From Bacteroidota bacterium (lineage in GTDB: Bacteria > Bacteroidota > Bacteroidia > Chitinophagales > Chitinophagaceae): 64,000 bases of DNA. Under the pieces are notes generated by a model. That model was not told the origin of the DNA and ran no database searches. It saw nothing but the letters and a program-made list of their open reading frames with translations. Where the stretch lies: the NCBI GenBank assembly GCA_023416995.1, contig JAEZGI010000077.1, forward strand, positions 186,001-250,000, given 5' to 3'. This document shows, piece by piece, positions 8,760 through 17,296 of the stretch. The translations under genes and the position numbers were made by a program. Position 1 is the stretch's first letter. Every line of letters starts with the position of its first letter.

Positions 8760-9467
8760 ATGGAATTTTATGTGGAAGGACAGCAGAAAGTTGCTGAACA
8801 AAAGGAACAGCGTTTTATTGATCATGTAGGAGATAAGTTATTTCCCTGTATAGCTGCCAGGTCGGCTTTGAATAATAATCAGATTCGGTTTATACATGCA
8901 ACGCATATTGCCTGTCCGCATGATGATCAAAGAATTTTGCAGGAATTGTATGACTTCACCGACAATTACCGGAAAAATGATGAGACTTTTCATTCCGCAG
9001 TGGTATTATTTGATTTGCCGGGAACCTTGACTGAAGAACAATTTGATCACTTTATGTGGCAACGGCTGCAGGCGTTACATGAGCTTGATAAACAAAGTTT
9101 CGATTACGATCATCGTGTTGATCCTGACCCATCTTCAAAAGACTTCAGTTTTAGTTTAAAAGAAGAAGCTTATTTTATAATTGGTATGCATCCTGGAAGT
9201 GCGCGACCCGCACGCCGATTCGCATGGCCGGCGCTCGTGTTTAATCCACATGCACAATTCGAAAAACTGCGAAGCGAAAACCGATATCAGAAAATGCAGA
9301 CAGTCATACGCAAACGTGATCTTTCGTTTTCCGGTAGCATCAATCCAATGCTATCTGATTTTGGCAAGTCGTCGGAAGTTTATCAATACAGCGGGAGGGA
9401 ATATAGGGGTGACTGGAAATGTCCGTTGAAGATCTCTCAAAAAAATTCTCGCAACCCTAACACCTAG
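8760..9467 (+). CDS. YqcI/YcgG family protein (GntA/DcsA-like haem N-oxygenase)
   Basis: The 235-residue protein matches the YqcI/YcgG family: 'LFPCIAARSALNNNQIRF' near 28-45, 'HSAVVLFDLPGTLTEEQFDHFMWQRLQALHELD', 'DPDPSSKDFSFSLKEEAYFIIGMHPGSARPARRF', 'WPALVFNPHAQFEKLR' and a C-terminal 'PMLSDFGKSSEVYQYSGR.Y...WKCP'. Characterised relatives use haem to N-hydroxylate guanidino or amine groups: DcsA and RohS make N-hydroxy-arginine in cycloserine and azomycin pathways, and GntA hydroxylates pre-guanitoxin. By family, the role here would be N-hydroxylation of an arginine-like substrate; this is inference. It sits between an ATP-grasp gene and a DUF1989 gene with short gaps. Confidence 0.85.
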   Translation: MEFYVEGQQKVAEQKEQRFIDHVGDKLFPCIAARSALNNNQIRFIHATHIACPHDDQRILQELYDFTDNYRKNDETFHSAVVLFDLPGTLTEEQFDHFMWQRLQALHELDKQSFDYDHRVDPDPSSKDFSFSLKEEAYFIIGMHPGSARPARRFAWPALVFNPHAQFEKLRSENRYQKMQTVIRKRDLSFSGSINPMLSDFGKSSEVYQYSGREYRGDWKCPLKISQKNSRNPNT

Positions 9468-9482
9468 TCTTATATTTAATTC

Positions 9483-10061
9483 ATGAACATCATTCAACCA
9501 AGAACGGGCACCGGTTTCATATTAAAGAAAGGGCAATCGTTAAAAATCATCGACATAGAAGGCGAGCAGGTCTCGGATCTGATGTGTTATAACCTGCATG
9601 ATAAACAGGAGTATCTTTCATCGGGAAGAACGATTGACTATGCCGGGAAGATTTATCTTACCACGGGTGATCCTTTTTATTCCAACCGAAGTAACGAAAT
9701 GTTCACCATCATTGAGGACCAGGTTGGCAGACATGATTTTTTATTGACTCCCTGCAGTGCGGAAATGTTCCGTAAACTGTATGGTCATGATCAACCGCAT
9801 CATGGTTGTTTTGGTAATCTCTGTATGGCACTTGAACCTTTTGGAATAACGGGCGACCAGGTGCCGGTCACCTTCAATGTGTTTATGAATGTAACTGTTG
9901 ATTCAGCTTCCGGAAAGGTAGACGTATTGCCACCATTGAGTAAAGCGGGTGAACACCTCATCATTAAAGCAAGTATGGATTTAATTGTTGGACTAACGGC
10001 CTGCTCTGCGGGTATGTCAAATAATTTTAAGTTCAAGCCGATCGGGTATGAAATACTCTGA
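9483..10061 (+). CDS. DUF1989 / urea carboxylase-associated family protein
   Basis: The 192-residue protein has the DUF1989 pattern: 'GTGFILKKGQSLKIIDIEGEQVSDLMCYN', 'SSGRTIDYAGKIYLTTGDPFYSNRSNEMFTII', then the likely metal-binding part 'LLTPCSAEMFRKLYG', 'HHGCFGNLCMAL', and the C-terminal 'VGLTACSAGMSNNFKFKPIGYEI'. Relatives sit beside urea carboxylase or guanidine-degradation genes and some act as guanidine carboxylase partners. Its place 15 bp after the N-oxygenase-like gene suggests handling of a nitrogen-rich guanidino or carbamoyl compound. It is cytosolic and ends 17 bp before the convergent AraC regulator. Confidence 0.88.
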   Translation: MNIIQPRTGTGFILKKGQSLKIIDIEGEQVSDLMCYNLHDKQEYLSSGRTIDYAGKIYLTTGDPFYSNRSNEMFTIIEDQVGRHDFLLTPCSAEMFRKLYGHDQPHHGCFGNLCMALEPFGITGDQVPVTFNVFMNVTVDSASGKVDVLPPLSKAGEHLIIKASMDLIVGLTACSAGMSNNFKFKPIGYEIL

Positions 10062-10078
10062 ACCTGGTGTGCGGTTGC

Positions 10079-10993
10079 TCAGATAAACGTACGTATGCCT
10101 GAGGCATTGAACTCCTGGCGAAATTCTTTCGGGGTGCAGTCTTTTTTCTTTTTAAAACTCCTGTTGAAATTTGAAAGATTGTTGAAGCCACACCGATAAG
10201 CGATCTCCTGCACACTGTGCGTGGTATCGATGAGCAGGCGGGAAGCATGTCCCAGGCGAATTTCGTTCACAGTATCAATAAAAGTCTTGCCGGTACGGGT
10301 TTTAAAGAAACGGCTAAACGAAACCTCTGTCATTCCCGATATACGCGCCGCTTCAGTTAGCGTTAATTCTTTATCGAAATGTTCATTTATGTAATTCATT
10401 ACCTTTTCAATCCGCCTGCTGTTGTATGATAGTGTTTCGTTTCCCCTGAATGAAATATCAGATAGTGTGATCGGGTTGCGTGAAATAGACAGATCATGCA
10501 GGATAGACATTAATTCCAGCACGGAATCAAATCCGGGCTTTTGGGCAAGTGTCCTCAGCCGCGGAGCTAAGGTTTTTGCCATCTCCTGTGAAAATAAAAT
10601 GCCTCTGAATGAACGTTCGAACATGACACGAATCGCTTTCATTTGGTTTCGTTGCAAAAATTTGTCGTCAAACAAGTCACGGTGAAACTGGATCGTTATC
10701 TCTTTTATTTCACGGCTTTTGCATTTATGTGTGAACCAGCCGTGCTGCAGGTTTGGACCAATTAACACAAGTTCCCAATCATCTATAACGTCGATATGAT
10801 CGCCAATTACCCGGCGTGCTCCCTTTGCATTATTTATAAAATTCAGTTCAAATTCTTCGTGATAGTGTAGGGGGAAGTCGAATTCCTGCTTGCGTCGATA
10901 AAAGATTGTGAAACAATCACCGGGAGTAAGCGGGGTGATCTCACGAAGCAGTGATTCTTTCATAATTAAAGAATTTTGATCAAACATCGGCAA
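10079..10993 (-). CDS. AraC-family transcriptional regulator, likely for the mannan locus
   Basis: The 304-residue protein has an N-terminal cupin-like sensing domain ('FPLHYHEEFELNFI', 'WELVLIGPNLQHGWF' at about 38-90) and two C-terminal helix-turn-helix motifs: 'LTLTEAARISGMTEVSFSRFFKTRTGKTF' and 'SVQEIAYRCGFNNLSNFNRSFKKKKDCTPKEFR' over about residues 205-295. It is divergent from the SusC gene with 177 bp between starts, the normal position for a local activator. Control of the downstream mannan operon is inferred from this layout. ATGs at codons 3 and 11 are alternative starts. It is convergent with the DUF1989 gene. Confidence 0.92.
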   Translation of the reverse strand: MPMFDQNSLIMKESLLREITPLTPGDCFTIFYRRKQEFDFPLHYHEEFELNFINNAKGARRVIGDHIDVIDDWELVLIGPNLQHGWFTHKCKSREIKEITIQFHRDLFDDKFLQRNQMKAIRVMFERSFRGILFSQEMAKTLAPRLRTLAQKPGFDSVLELMSILHDLSISRNPITLSDISFRGNETLSYNSRRIEKVMNYINEHFDKELTLTEAARISGMTEVSFSRFFKTRTGKTFIDTVNEIRLGHASRLLIDTTHSVQEIAYRCGFNNLSNFNRSFKKKKDCTPKEFRQEFNASGIRTFI

Positions 10994-11145
10994 ATTACGG
11001 TTCTAATAAAATAGTCTTGAGGGAAAAATATGTCAGGAGTTAAAATTCTATATGATCAGCCATGGTATTGAATAAAACGCGATTTCTCTTGAAATAATAC
11101 AAGATTAAGATAAAATAGTATTAGTCTTAATTGTGTCAATGACTA

Positions 11146-11153
11146 TATATTTG
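11146..11153 (+). promoter_or_regulatory. Candidate -7 box for the SusC operon
   Basis: TATATTTG exactly matches the Bacteroidota -7 consensus TAnnTTTG and lies 17 bp before the SusC ATG. A TTG at 11131-11133 is closer (12 bp) than the usual -33 spacing, which would suit an activator-dependent promoter. Confidence 0.35.
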
Positions 11154-11170
11154 GTGAAACAAGCTGCTAT

Positions 11171-14100
11171 ATGAGAGAACGTCTTCGACTGCGGGCCGCG
11201 CTTCTGCTGCTCTGCACATTCCTCACCATTTTTGCTTCGGCCCAAACCCGAAAAATCACTGGCACGGTTAAAGACAACCTGGGTAACCCATTGCCGGGAG
11301 CGACCGTAACGCTGAAGGGTACTTTGATAATGGCAACCACAGATGTTGCCGGAAATTTCACGCTTACGACTTCCGGGAACGAACAAATTGTAATGGTCAG
11401 TTATGTAGGCATGCAGACCCGTGAAGCAGAAATCGGTAAAGACAACACTGTTACGGTATCGCTGGTGAGTGCCGATGGTGCTTTAAGTGATGTGGTAGTG
11501 GTGGGTTATGGCAGTGTGAGAAGGTCCAACCTTACTACTGCTCAGACTTCCATCAGTTCAAAAGAAATTGAGAAGACCGTCAATACTACGATCGAACAAG
11601 CCATACAGGGCCGTGCATCTGGCGTATATGTCACCCAAAACTCCGGTCAGCCCGGTGGTGGTATCTCGATAAATATCAGGGGTATCAGTTCCATCAACGG
11701 CAACACAGAACCTCTTTACGTTATAGACGGCGTTCAGATACGTGGGGGCGGTACGGCTAATTCATCGAATCCATTATCCTTCATAAACCCCAATGATATT
11801 TCAGACATTCAGATCTTGCAGGGGCCTTCGGCAACAGCTATCTATGGCTCACAGGCTACAAATGGGGTAATACTTGTAACAACAAAGCGCGGTAAGAGTG
11901 GTGATTTCAGGATCAATTATAATGTTCAATACAATATTCAGACTCCACCAAAAAGATTTGAAGTAATGAGCCTGCCGGAGTATGCACAGATGCAAATCGA
12001 ATACAAGGCAATCGCCGGGGGAACGGTAAGAGAAGAATTGCTTGACCCCTCAATCCTTGGCCCGGGGACAGATTGGCAGGATGAGTTGTTTAACAATGCC
12101 GCGATGCAGAAACACCAGTTAAGCGTTAGCGGCGGAAGTGATAAAACAACTTATTATATGTCGGGCGAATATCTCGATCAGCAAGGTGTTGCTGAAGGCT
12201 CCGGATTCAAACGTTATAGTTTCCGGATGAACCTCGATAATAAACCAAGAGAGTGGCTCACCATTGGTGCCAACCTCAGTTTTAATCAAACAAATGAAAG
12301 TCTCACTACGAGCCAGGAAAACGTGATTGTAAGAGCAATCCAATTAAGCCCTGAAGTACCGGTTAAAAATCTCAACGGCGAATGGGGCGGGGGTGATCTT
12401 ACCAATCCGGCTCATCAGTTTTCCCCGGTTAACCCAATCGCAATTTCTAAGCTTGTAACCAATACGAATACCAGGAGGCAATTCCTGGGTGGGCTGAATC
12501 TGCAATTCAACCTTGCAAAAGGACTCGTAGCAAAAACATCATTAAATACTTCAGTTGGCCAGGGCGGTACCACCTTATATACACCAACCTATGCAATCGG
12601 CTGGTCGGTGAATTCAATCTCCTCTCTCACCAATGGCACCAGCGAAAATGTTTATTGGAACTGGAACCAGTTGCTGGAATACAACCGCACATTCGACAAG
12701 CACAATCTTGGGTTGATGGTAAGCCATGAAGCACAAGCCTCCAAATGGAAAAACGTATCTGGCACAAGAACCGGATTTCTTACTAATGATATTTTTGATC
12801 TGAATGCGGGCGATGCAACTACCGCTACCAATAACGGTGGTTCGGGCAATTGGGGTATGGAATCCTATCTTGGCCGTCTTACTTATAATTACGACAGCCG
12901 TTATCTCTTAACTGGAACAATTCGTCGCGATGGTTCTGTAAACTTCGGACCCGAAAGAAGGTGGGGTACCTTCCCCTCGGTATCTGTTGCGTGGAAGATA
13001 TCCAGTGAGGAGTTCTTCAAAGTGGGCTTCATCAGTGATCTCAAACTGCGTCTTGAAACAGGTTTAACCGGTAACCAGCCGGGTGGTAACGCTGCGGTAT
13101 ATGCGCCCTTAAGCGCTGGCGCCACTCCGTGGGGAACAGGGTTCCTGCCTTCGATTTATCCAAATCCGCTTTACCAATGGGAAGAAACGAATACCCGGAA
13201 CATTGGTCTGAACATCGGTTTTCTAAACAACCGGATCACAATAGAGGGTGACTATTACAAAAAATATACAACCAATCTGTTGATGGATGCTAGTTTTCCC
13301 TGGTACATGGGAACAACAGGTACGGGTTCTGTGAGGCCACCGACCGTGAACGCAGGTAATCTTGAAACCAATGGCTGGGGACTCACAATTAATACTGTCA
13401 ATGTAAATAATACTGATTTCCGTTGGGAAACAAACCTGAATCTCTCACAGTTCAAAAGTGTAGTGAAGAGTTTAAATACTGAAAATGCCTTTTTTGAAAG
13501 AAGCTCCTGGTGGTTAAATCAACAGGATCCGTGGACACAGCGTTCGGCTATCGGACTTCAGCCCTGGTTATTCAGAGGTTATAAAACAGAAGGGATTTTT
13601 ACCAGCCTTGAGGAGATAGAAAACAGTCCGGTGCCGGTTGATAACAACGGTCAGCGCCGCCCAACTCAGCAGAATGGTGGTATCTGGATAGGTGATGTTA
13701 AATACACCGATGTGAATGGCGATGGACAGATTGATGTGAATGACAAGACTTATATCGGTAACCCATGGCCGAAACTGTTCGGTGGTTTTACAAATACGTT
13801 TTCTTACAAATCATTTGATCTGAGCATTCTGATCACGGCCACCTATGGGAATGATATTTATAATTTCACTGCCTGGGAAAATTCCAATCCAAACAATATC
13901 AACCTGGGACGGAACATGCTGATTGAAGCACTGGATTATGCGCGCGTAACTATGGACGGCGCGGGTAAACCGACCCTCATCAATCCGGGAACGAAGGTGC
14001 CACGTATTATCAGTGGTGCTGATGTAAACGGAACCTATGCGCGTATTACTGACCGTTATGTGGAGGATGGTTCTTATATACGCTTTAAAAACATCTCATT

Positions 14101-14332
14101 GTCGTACAATGTGCCAGTAGAAAAGCTAAAGCGCGTCAGCTTCATCAAAGGTGCCCGCGCAACTATTGGTGCACAGAATATTTACACTATAACAAAGTAC
14201 AAAGGCTTCGATCCGGAAGTGGGTGCATATGTGGGTCGTGATGCTTCAAACACTAACCAGGCGATTGGTTTGGATTATGGTCGCTACCCGTTGACTCCGA
14301 TTTATACATTTAGCCTGAACGTAAACTTTTAA
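11171..14332 (+). CDS. SusC/RagA-type TonB-linked outer-membrane transporter
   Basis: The 1053-residue protein has a signal peptide (1-25), a CarboxypepD_reg-like domain ('ITGTVKDNLGNPLPGATVTLKG' at 29-50), the SusC TonB-box-like segment 'DVVVVGYG' at 107-114 and a plug with 'IQGRASGVYV', 'NIRGISSINGNTEPLYVIDG' and 'SATAIYGSQATNGVILVTTKRGK'. A very large beta-barrel runs to the C-terminal 'PIYTFSLNVNF'. It imports oligosaccharides into the periplasm with SusD as lid, powered by TonB. With GH26, GH130 and the epimerase downstream, beta-manno-oligosaccharides are the likely cargo. It heads a run of nine same-strand genes with short gaps; SusD starts 10 bp later. Confidence 0.96.
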   Translation: MRERLRLRAALLLLCTFLTIFASAQTRKITGTVKDNLGNPLPGATVTLKGTLIMATTDVAGNFTLTTSGNEQIVMVSYVGMQTREAEIGKDNTVTVSLVSADGALSDVVVVGYGSVRRSNLTTAQTSISSKEIEKTVNTTIEQAIQGRASGVYVTQNSGQPGGGISINIRGISSINGNTEPLYVIDGVQIRGGGTANSSNPLSFINPNDISDIQILQGPSATAIYGSQATNGVILVTTKRGKSGDFRINYNVQYNIQTPPKRFEVMSLPEYAQMQIEYKAIAGGTVREELLDPSILGPGTDWQDELFNNAAMQKHQLSVSGGSDKTTYYMSGEYLDQQGVAEGSGFKRYSFRMNLDNKPREWLTIGANLSFNQTNESLTTSQENVIVRAIQLSPEVPVKNLNGEWGGGDLTNPAHQFSPVNPIAISKLVTNTNTRRQFLGGLNLQFNLAKGLVAKTSLNTSVGQGGTTLYTPTYAIGWSVNSISSLTNGTSENVYWNWNQLLEYNRTFDKHNLGLMVSHEAQASKWKNVSGTRTGFLTNDIFDLNAGDATTATNNGGSGNWGMESYLGRLTYNYDSRYLLTGTIRRDGSVNFGPERRWGTFPSVSVAWKISSEEFFKVGFISDLKLRLETGLTGNQPGGNAAVYAPLSAGATPWGTGFLPSIYPNPLYQWEETNTRNIGLNIGFLNNRITIEGDYYKKYTTNLLMDASFPWYMGTTGTGSVRPPTVNAGNLETNGWGLTINTVNVNNTDFRWETNLNLSQFKSVVKSLNTENAFFERSSWWLNQQDPWTQRSAIGLQPWLFRGYKTEGIFTSLEEIENSPVPVDNNGQRRPTQQNGGIWIGDVKYTDVNGDGQIDVNDKTYIGNPWPKLFGGFTNTFSYKSFDLSILITATYGNDIYNFTAWENSNPNNINLGRNMLIEALDYARVTMDGAGKPTLINPGTKVPRIISGADVNGTYARITDRYVEDGSYIRFKNISLSYNVPVEKLKRVSFIKGARATIGAQNIYTITKYKGFDPEVGAYVGRDASNTNQAIGLDYGRYPLTPIYTFSLNVNF

Positions 14333-14342
14333 TGCCTTAGTC

Positions 14343-16061
14343 ATGAAAATAAACAACTATAAAATATCAATCCCTGTGCTGGGTCTTTCCCTGGTGCTGA
14401 TGTCAGGTTGTAGCAAAAGTTTCCTGGAAAAGCCGCCGATCGATGCCATCGTAGATGCTGGTTTTTACCAGTCAGATGAGCAGGTAATGGCAGGAACCGC
14501 TTCATTATACAACCGTGTGTGGTTCGATTACAATGATAAAGCCTATTATAACCTTGGTGATTTCCGTTCCGGAACCACTTATTCTGCATACAATGACCGG
14601 GGCAACGTGTTGTTCAACACAACGGCGGAGAATGGTGAGAATAACGCCTCCTGGCGCGCCTTCTTTAACGTGGTTACGCAATCAAACCTGACCATAAGCA
14701 ATATCAATAAATATGCAGGTGAAGCGGTTTCGCCATCGGTCAAAAAAATGGCGATAGCAGAAGCAAGATTTATGCGGGCACTGGCATATCGTTATCTCGT
14801 AATGAACTGGGGCGAGGTGCCGGTAATCACCGACAATATTGCACTGCAAACAAGCCCTCTTGATGTGCGCCGAAACACGATCCCAAGTATCTGGCGTTTT
14901 ATTACCAACGAAATGCGGTCACTCGCTGAAGATTTACCACTCGCTTCTGCCCAGCCGGGTCGGGTGAACCGTTGGACCGCTGAAGGTATGCTGGCCCGCT
15001 TTTATCTCACACGTGCAGGAGTTGAAGCTACAGGACCCAATGCACGCAATCAACAATTTCTTGATAGTGCAAGATATTATTCACAACGCGTGATTACACA
15101 AAGCGGACTGAGTCTGCTTCCCAGCTATGAAGATCTTTTCAGGTATCCCTATGATAACAATAAGGAGTCCTTATTTGAATTGCAATGGGTGTATAGTCCT
15201 GGTAACTGGGGTGTACAGAACAGTATGCCATCATACCTGAATTTCAGCAATGATATTGCGAATGGTGATGGATGGGGAGGGGACAAAAGCGCTACCTGGT
15301 GGATGTTGAGTCAATACGAAGGCATCCAGGCCTTTGGTGATACAATGCTGCAGGGACGTACCCTTGACCAGCGTCTGAAAGCAACCTATATGCTTCCGGG
15401 CTTCCATTATCCTGAGATCACGCAAACCGTTCCGGTGACCGTTAATCCCGCCGGTAAACAAAAACTTGTTGTTCCCAACACAGGCGGTGATGTGAACTTT
15501 GCATCCATCAAAAAATATGTGGTGGGGAAATCAGAAGATGTTGGCGGTGCCCAACAACAGGTTTATCCCAATAACACCTACATGATGCGACTCGCAGAAA
15601 TGTATCTTATTTATGCAGAAGCCGTACTTGGCAATGATGCTTCAACCAACGATCCTACGGCGCTTCAGTATTATAATGCGGTTCATACCCGTGCAGGTCT
15701 TGCCCCAAAGGCGGCTACTGACCCTGTGTCTGGCAACCCTACGCCTCTTACCTGGGATGAAATCTTCCGCGAACGTACTATCGAATTTGCAATGGAAAGC
15801 ATGGCATGGTATGATCTGGTGCAGTTGCATTATTATAATCCTGACAAAGCTTACCAGATATTGAATAACCAGGATAGGGGTCTTTTCAACATCAGGACCG
15901 ATGCCTGGCCCAATACGACCAACTGGACATTCAAGAAGACCACCTGGGCGACTGCTGATAGAAAAGTGAATGCCAATAGCGGAAACTTCCGGCTGCCAAT
16001 ACCTTCTGCAGAACTGAGCCAGGCACCCAATTTAAAAGAACCTGCTGTTGAATATCCATAA
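14343..16061 (+). CDS. SusD/RagB-family surface glycan-binding lipoprotein
   Basis: The 572-residue lipoprotein has a lipobox 'LVLMSGCSKSF' (Cys23). The SusD hallmarks are 'SFLEKPPIDAI', a TPR-like helical core ('AEARFMRALAYRYLVMNWGEVP', 'RWTAEGMLARFYLTRAG') and a C-terminal 'MRLAEMYLIYAEAV' followed by 'FRERTIEFAMESMAWYDLVQLH'. It forms the extracellular lid of the SusC channel and binds the incoming glycan. It starts 10 bp after SusC and is followed 27 bp later by a TIG-domain lipoprotein. Length and domain order are normal for the family. Confidence 0.95.
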   Translation: MKINNYKISIPVLGLSLVLMSGCSKSFLEKPPIDAIVDAGFYQSDEQVMAGTASLYNRVWFDYNDKAYYNLGDFRSGTTYSAYNDRGNVLFNTTAENGENNASWRAFFNVVTQSNLTISNINKYAGEAVSPSVKKMAIAEARFMRALAYRYLVMNWGEVPVITDNIALQTSPLDVRRNTIPSIWRFITNEMRSLAEDLPLASAQPGRVNRWTAEGMLARFYLTRAGVEATGPNARNQQFLDSARYYSQRVITQSGLSLLPSYEDLFRYPYDNNKESLFELQWVYSPGNWGVQNSMPSYLNFSNDIANGDGWGGDKSATWWMLSQYEGIQAFGDTMLQGRTLDQRLKATYMLPGFHYPEITQTVPVTVNPAGKQKLVVPNTGGDVNFASIKKYVVGKSEDVGGAQQQVYPNNTYMMRLAEMYLIYAEAVLGNDASTNDPTALQYYNAVHTRAGLAPKAATDPVSGNPTPLTWDEIFRERTIEFAMESMAWYDLVQLHYYNPDKAYQILNNQDRGLFNIRTDAWPNTTNWTFKKTTWATADRKVNANSGNFRLPIPSAELSQAPNLKEPAVEYP

Positions 16062-16088
16062 GTAAACAATGACAAAACTCAACGAGGA

Positions 16089-17228
16089 ATGAAAACTTCT
16101 AATAAAATAATAACACTGATTCTGCTGCTGGTTGCTGTTTCCAGCATCTTCACTGCCTGTAACAAACACAATAGTTCGGGTGAGCCAAGAATCGAATATG
16201 TACGTGTTACCGCTCCGGCCTCATCAGATTCATTACTGATAGGCGCCGCCCAGGGTAAACTGATCGCCATCATGGGACAAAACCTTGGTGGCGCGGTTGA
16301 AATGTGGTTCAATGATCAGCCTGCAACACTCAACCCCACCTTTATCACCAATACATCGATCCTTGTGAACGTGCCTTCCCGCATACCGCTTGAGATTACG
16401 AATCAGATCAAAATCATTTTCAATAACGGACGCACGCTGCAACACAATTTTGAAGTACAGATCAGCAAGCCGGCAGTTGATAATATGCTTTCGGAATTTG
16501 TAAATGAGGGAGAAGTGGCTACCATCCGGGGAAATTATTTTTATGAACCCGTTACCGTAACCTTCACTGGTGGTGTTACCGGAACCATCGAGGAGGTGAC
16601 TGACACGGAGATACAGGTTCGTGTGCCCGCAGGTGCAGAGTCAGGGCCCATTACTGTAACTACTAATTTTGGTGAAACAAAGTCGAACTTCTGGTTCCGC
16701 GATAACCGAAATATGTTTATCACAAGCGATCCGTATGAGGGTTGGTGGAACGCGAGCTATGTGGTGACTGATCCGGCAGCCGGTGATCCTCCCAAGATCA
16801 ATGGCAATTATATCCGCTTCAACAAAGCGATTGGCGGATGGAGCTGGAACGAGGTTGCAGGTGGGCCCGCGGCTAATATGCCAGTGCATAGTAAGAACAT
16901 CCCTGATGCCGCCTTGTTGACACCAGAAGAATTCAATCTGAAATTTGAAGTGAACACAATGAAGCCATACAATTCAAACATGTTAAAAATTAATGTGGCA
17001 TTATCAAGTGAGGACAACAATGCATATCAATGGAAGCCTCCTTATGATACTAAAGGGAAATGGCAGACGGTGGTTATACCTTTCGAAGAAGTAATTGCGA
17101 GTTATGCAGTAAGGCCAGCCGTGAACCCTGCAGGATACTGGACACGTCTTCTTTTCCATGGCCCGGGTGATCTTGATGCCGACATATCTTTTGATAATTT
17201 CCGGGTGGTACCAAAGGTTGCGAAGTAA
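16089..17228 (+). CDS. TIG-domain surface glycan-binding lipoprotein
   Basis: The 379-residue lipoprotein has its lipobox at 'SSIFTACNKH' (Cys25). Two IPT/TIG-like beta-sandwich units follow: about 33-125 ('GKLIAIMGQNLGGAVEMWFNDQPA') and 126-210 ('VNEGEVATIRGNYFYEPVTVTF', 'VRVPAGAESGPITVTTNFG'). A C-terminal domain of about 165 residues is rich in Trp and Tyr ('EGWWNASYVV', 'GGWSWNEVAGGPA', 'YQWKPPYDTKGKWQTVVIPF', 'DISFDNFRVVP') and looks like the carbohydrate-binding domain of SGBP-B proteins. It is probably outer-membrane anchored and helps capture mannan. Position in the PUL directly after SusD is typical. Confidence 0.85.
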   Translation: MKTSNKIITLILLLVAVSSIFTACNKHNSSGEPRIEYVRVTAPASSDSLLIGAAQGKLIAIMGQNLGGAVEMWFNDQPATLNPTFITNTSILVNVPSRIPLEITNQIKIIFNNGRTLQHNFEVQISKPAVDNMLSEFVNEGEVATIRGNYFYEPVTVTFTGGVTGTIEEVTDTEIQVRVPAGAESGPITVTTNFGETKSNFWFRDNRNMFITSDPYEGWWNASYVVTDPAAGDPPKINGNYIRFNKAIGGWSWNEVAGGPAANMPVHSKNIPDAALLTPEEFNLKFEVNTMKPYNSNMLKINVALSSEDNNAYQWKPPYDTKGKWQTVVIPFEEVIASYAVRPAVNPAGYWTRLLFHGPGDLDADISFDNFRVVPKVAK

Positions 17229-17296
17229 TGCTGGGTATAACCATCCCATAGTTAAAGTCTCCAAAATCATCAGAAACTAACTACTAACTGATTGCT

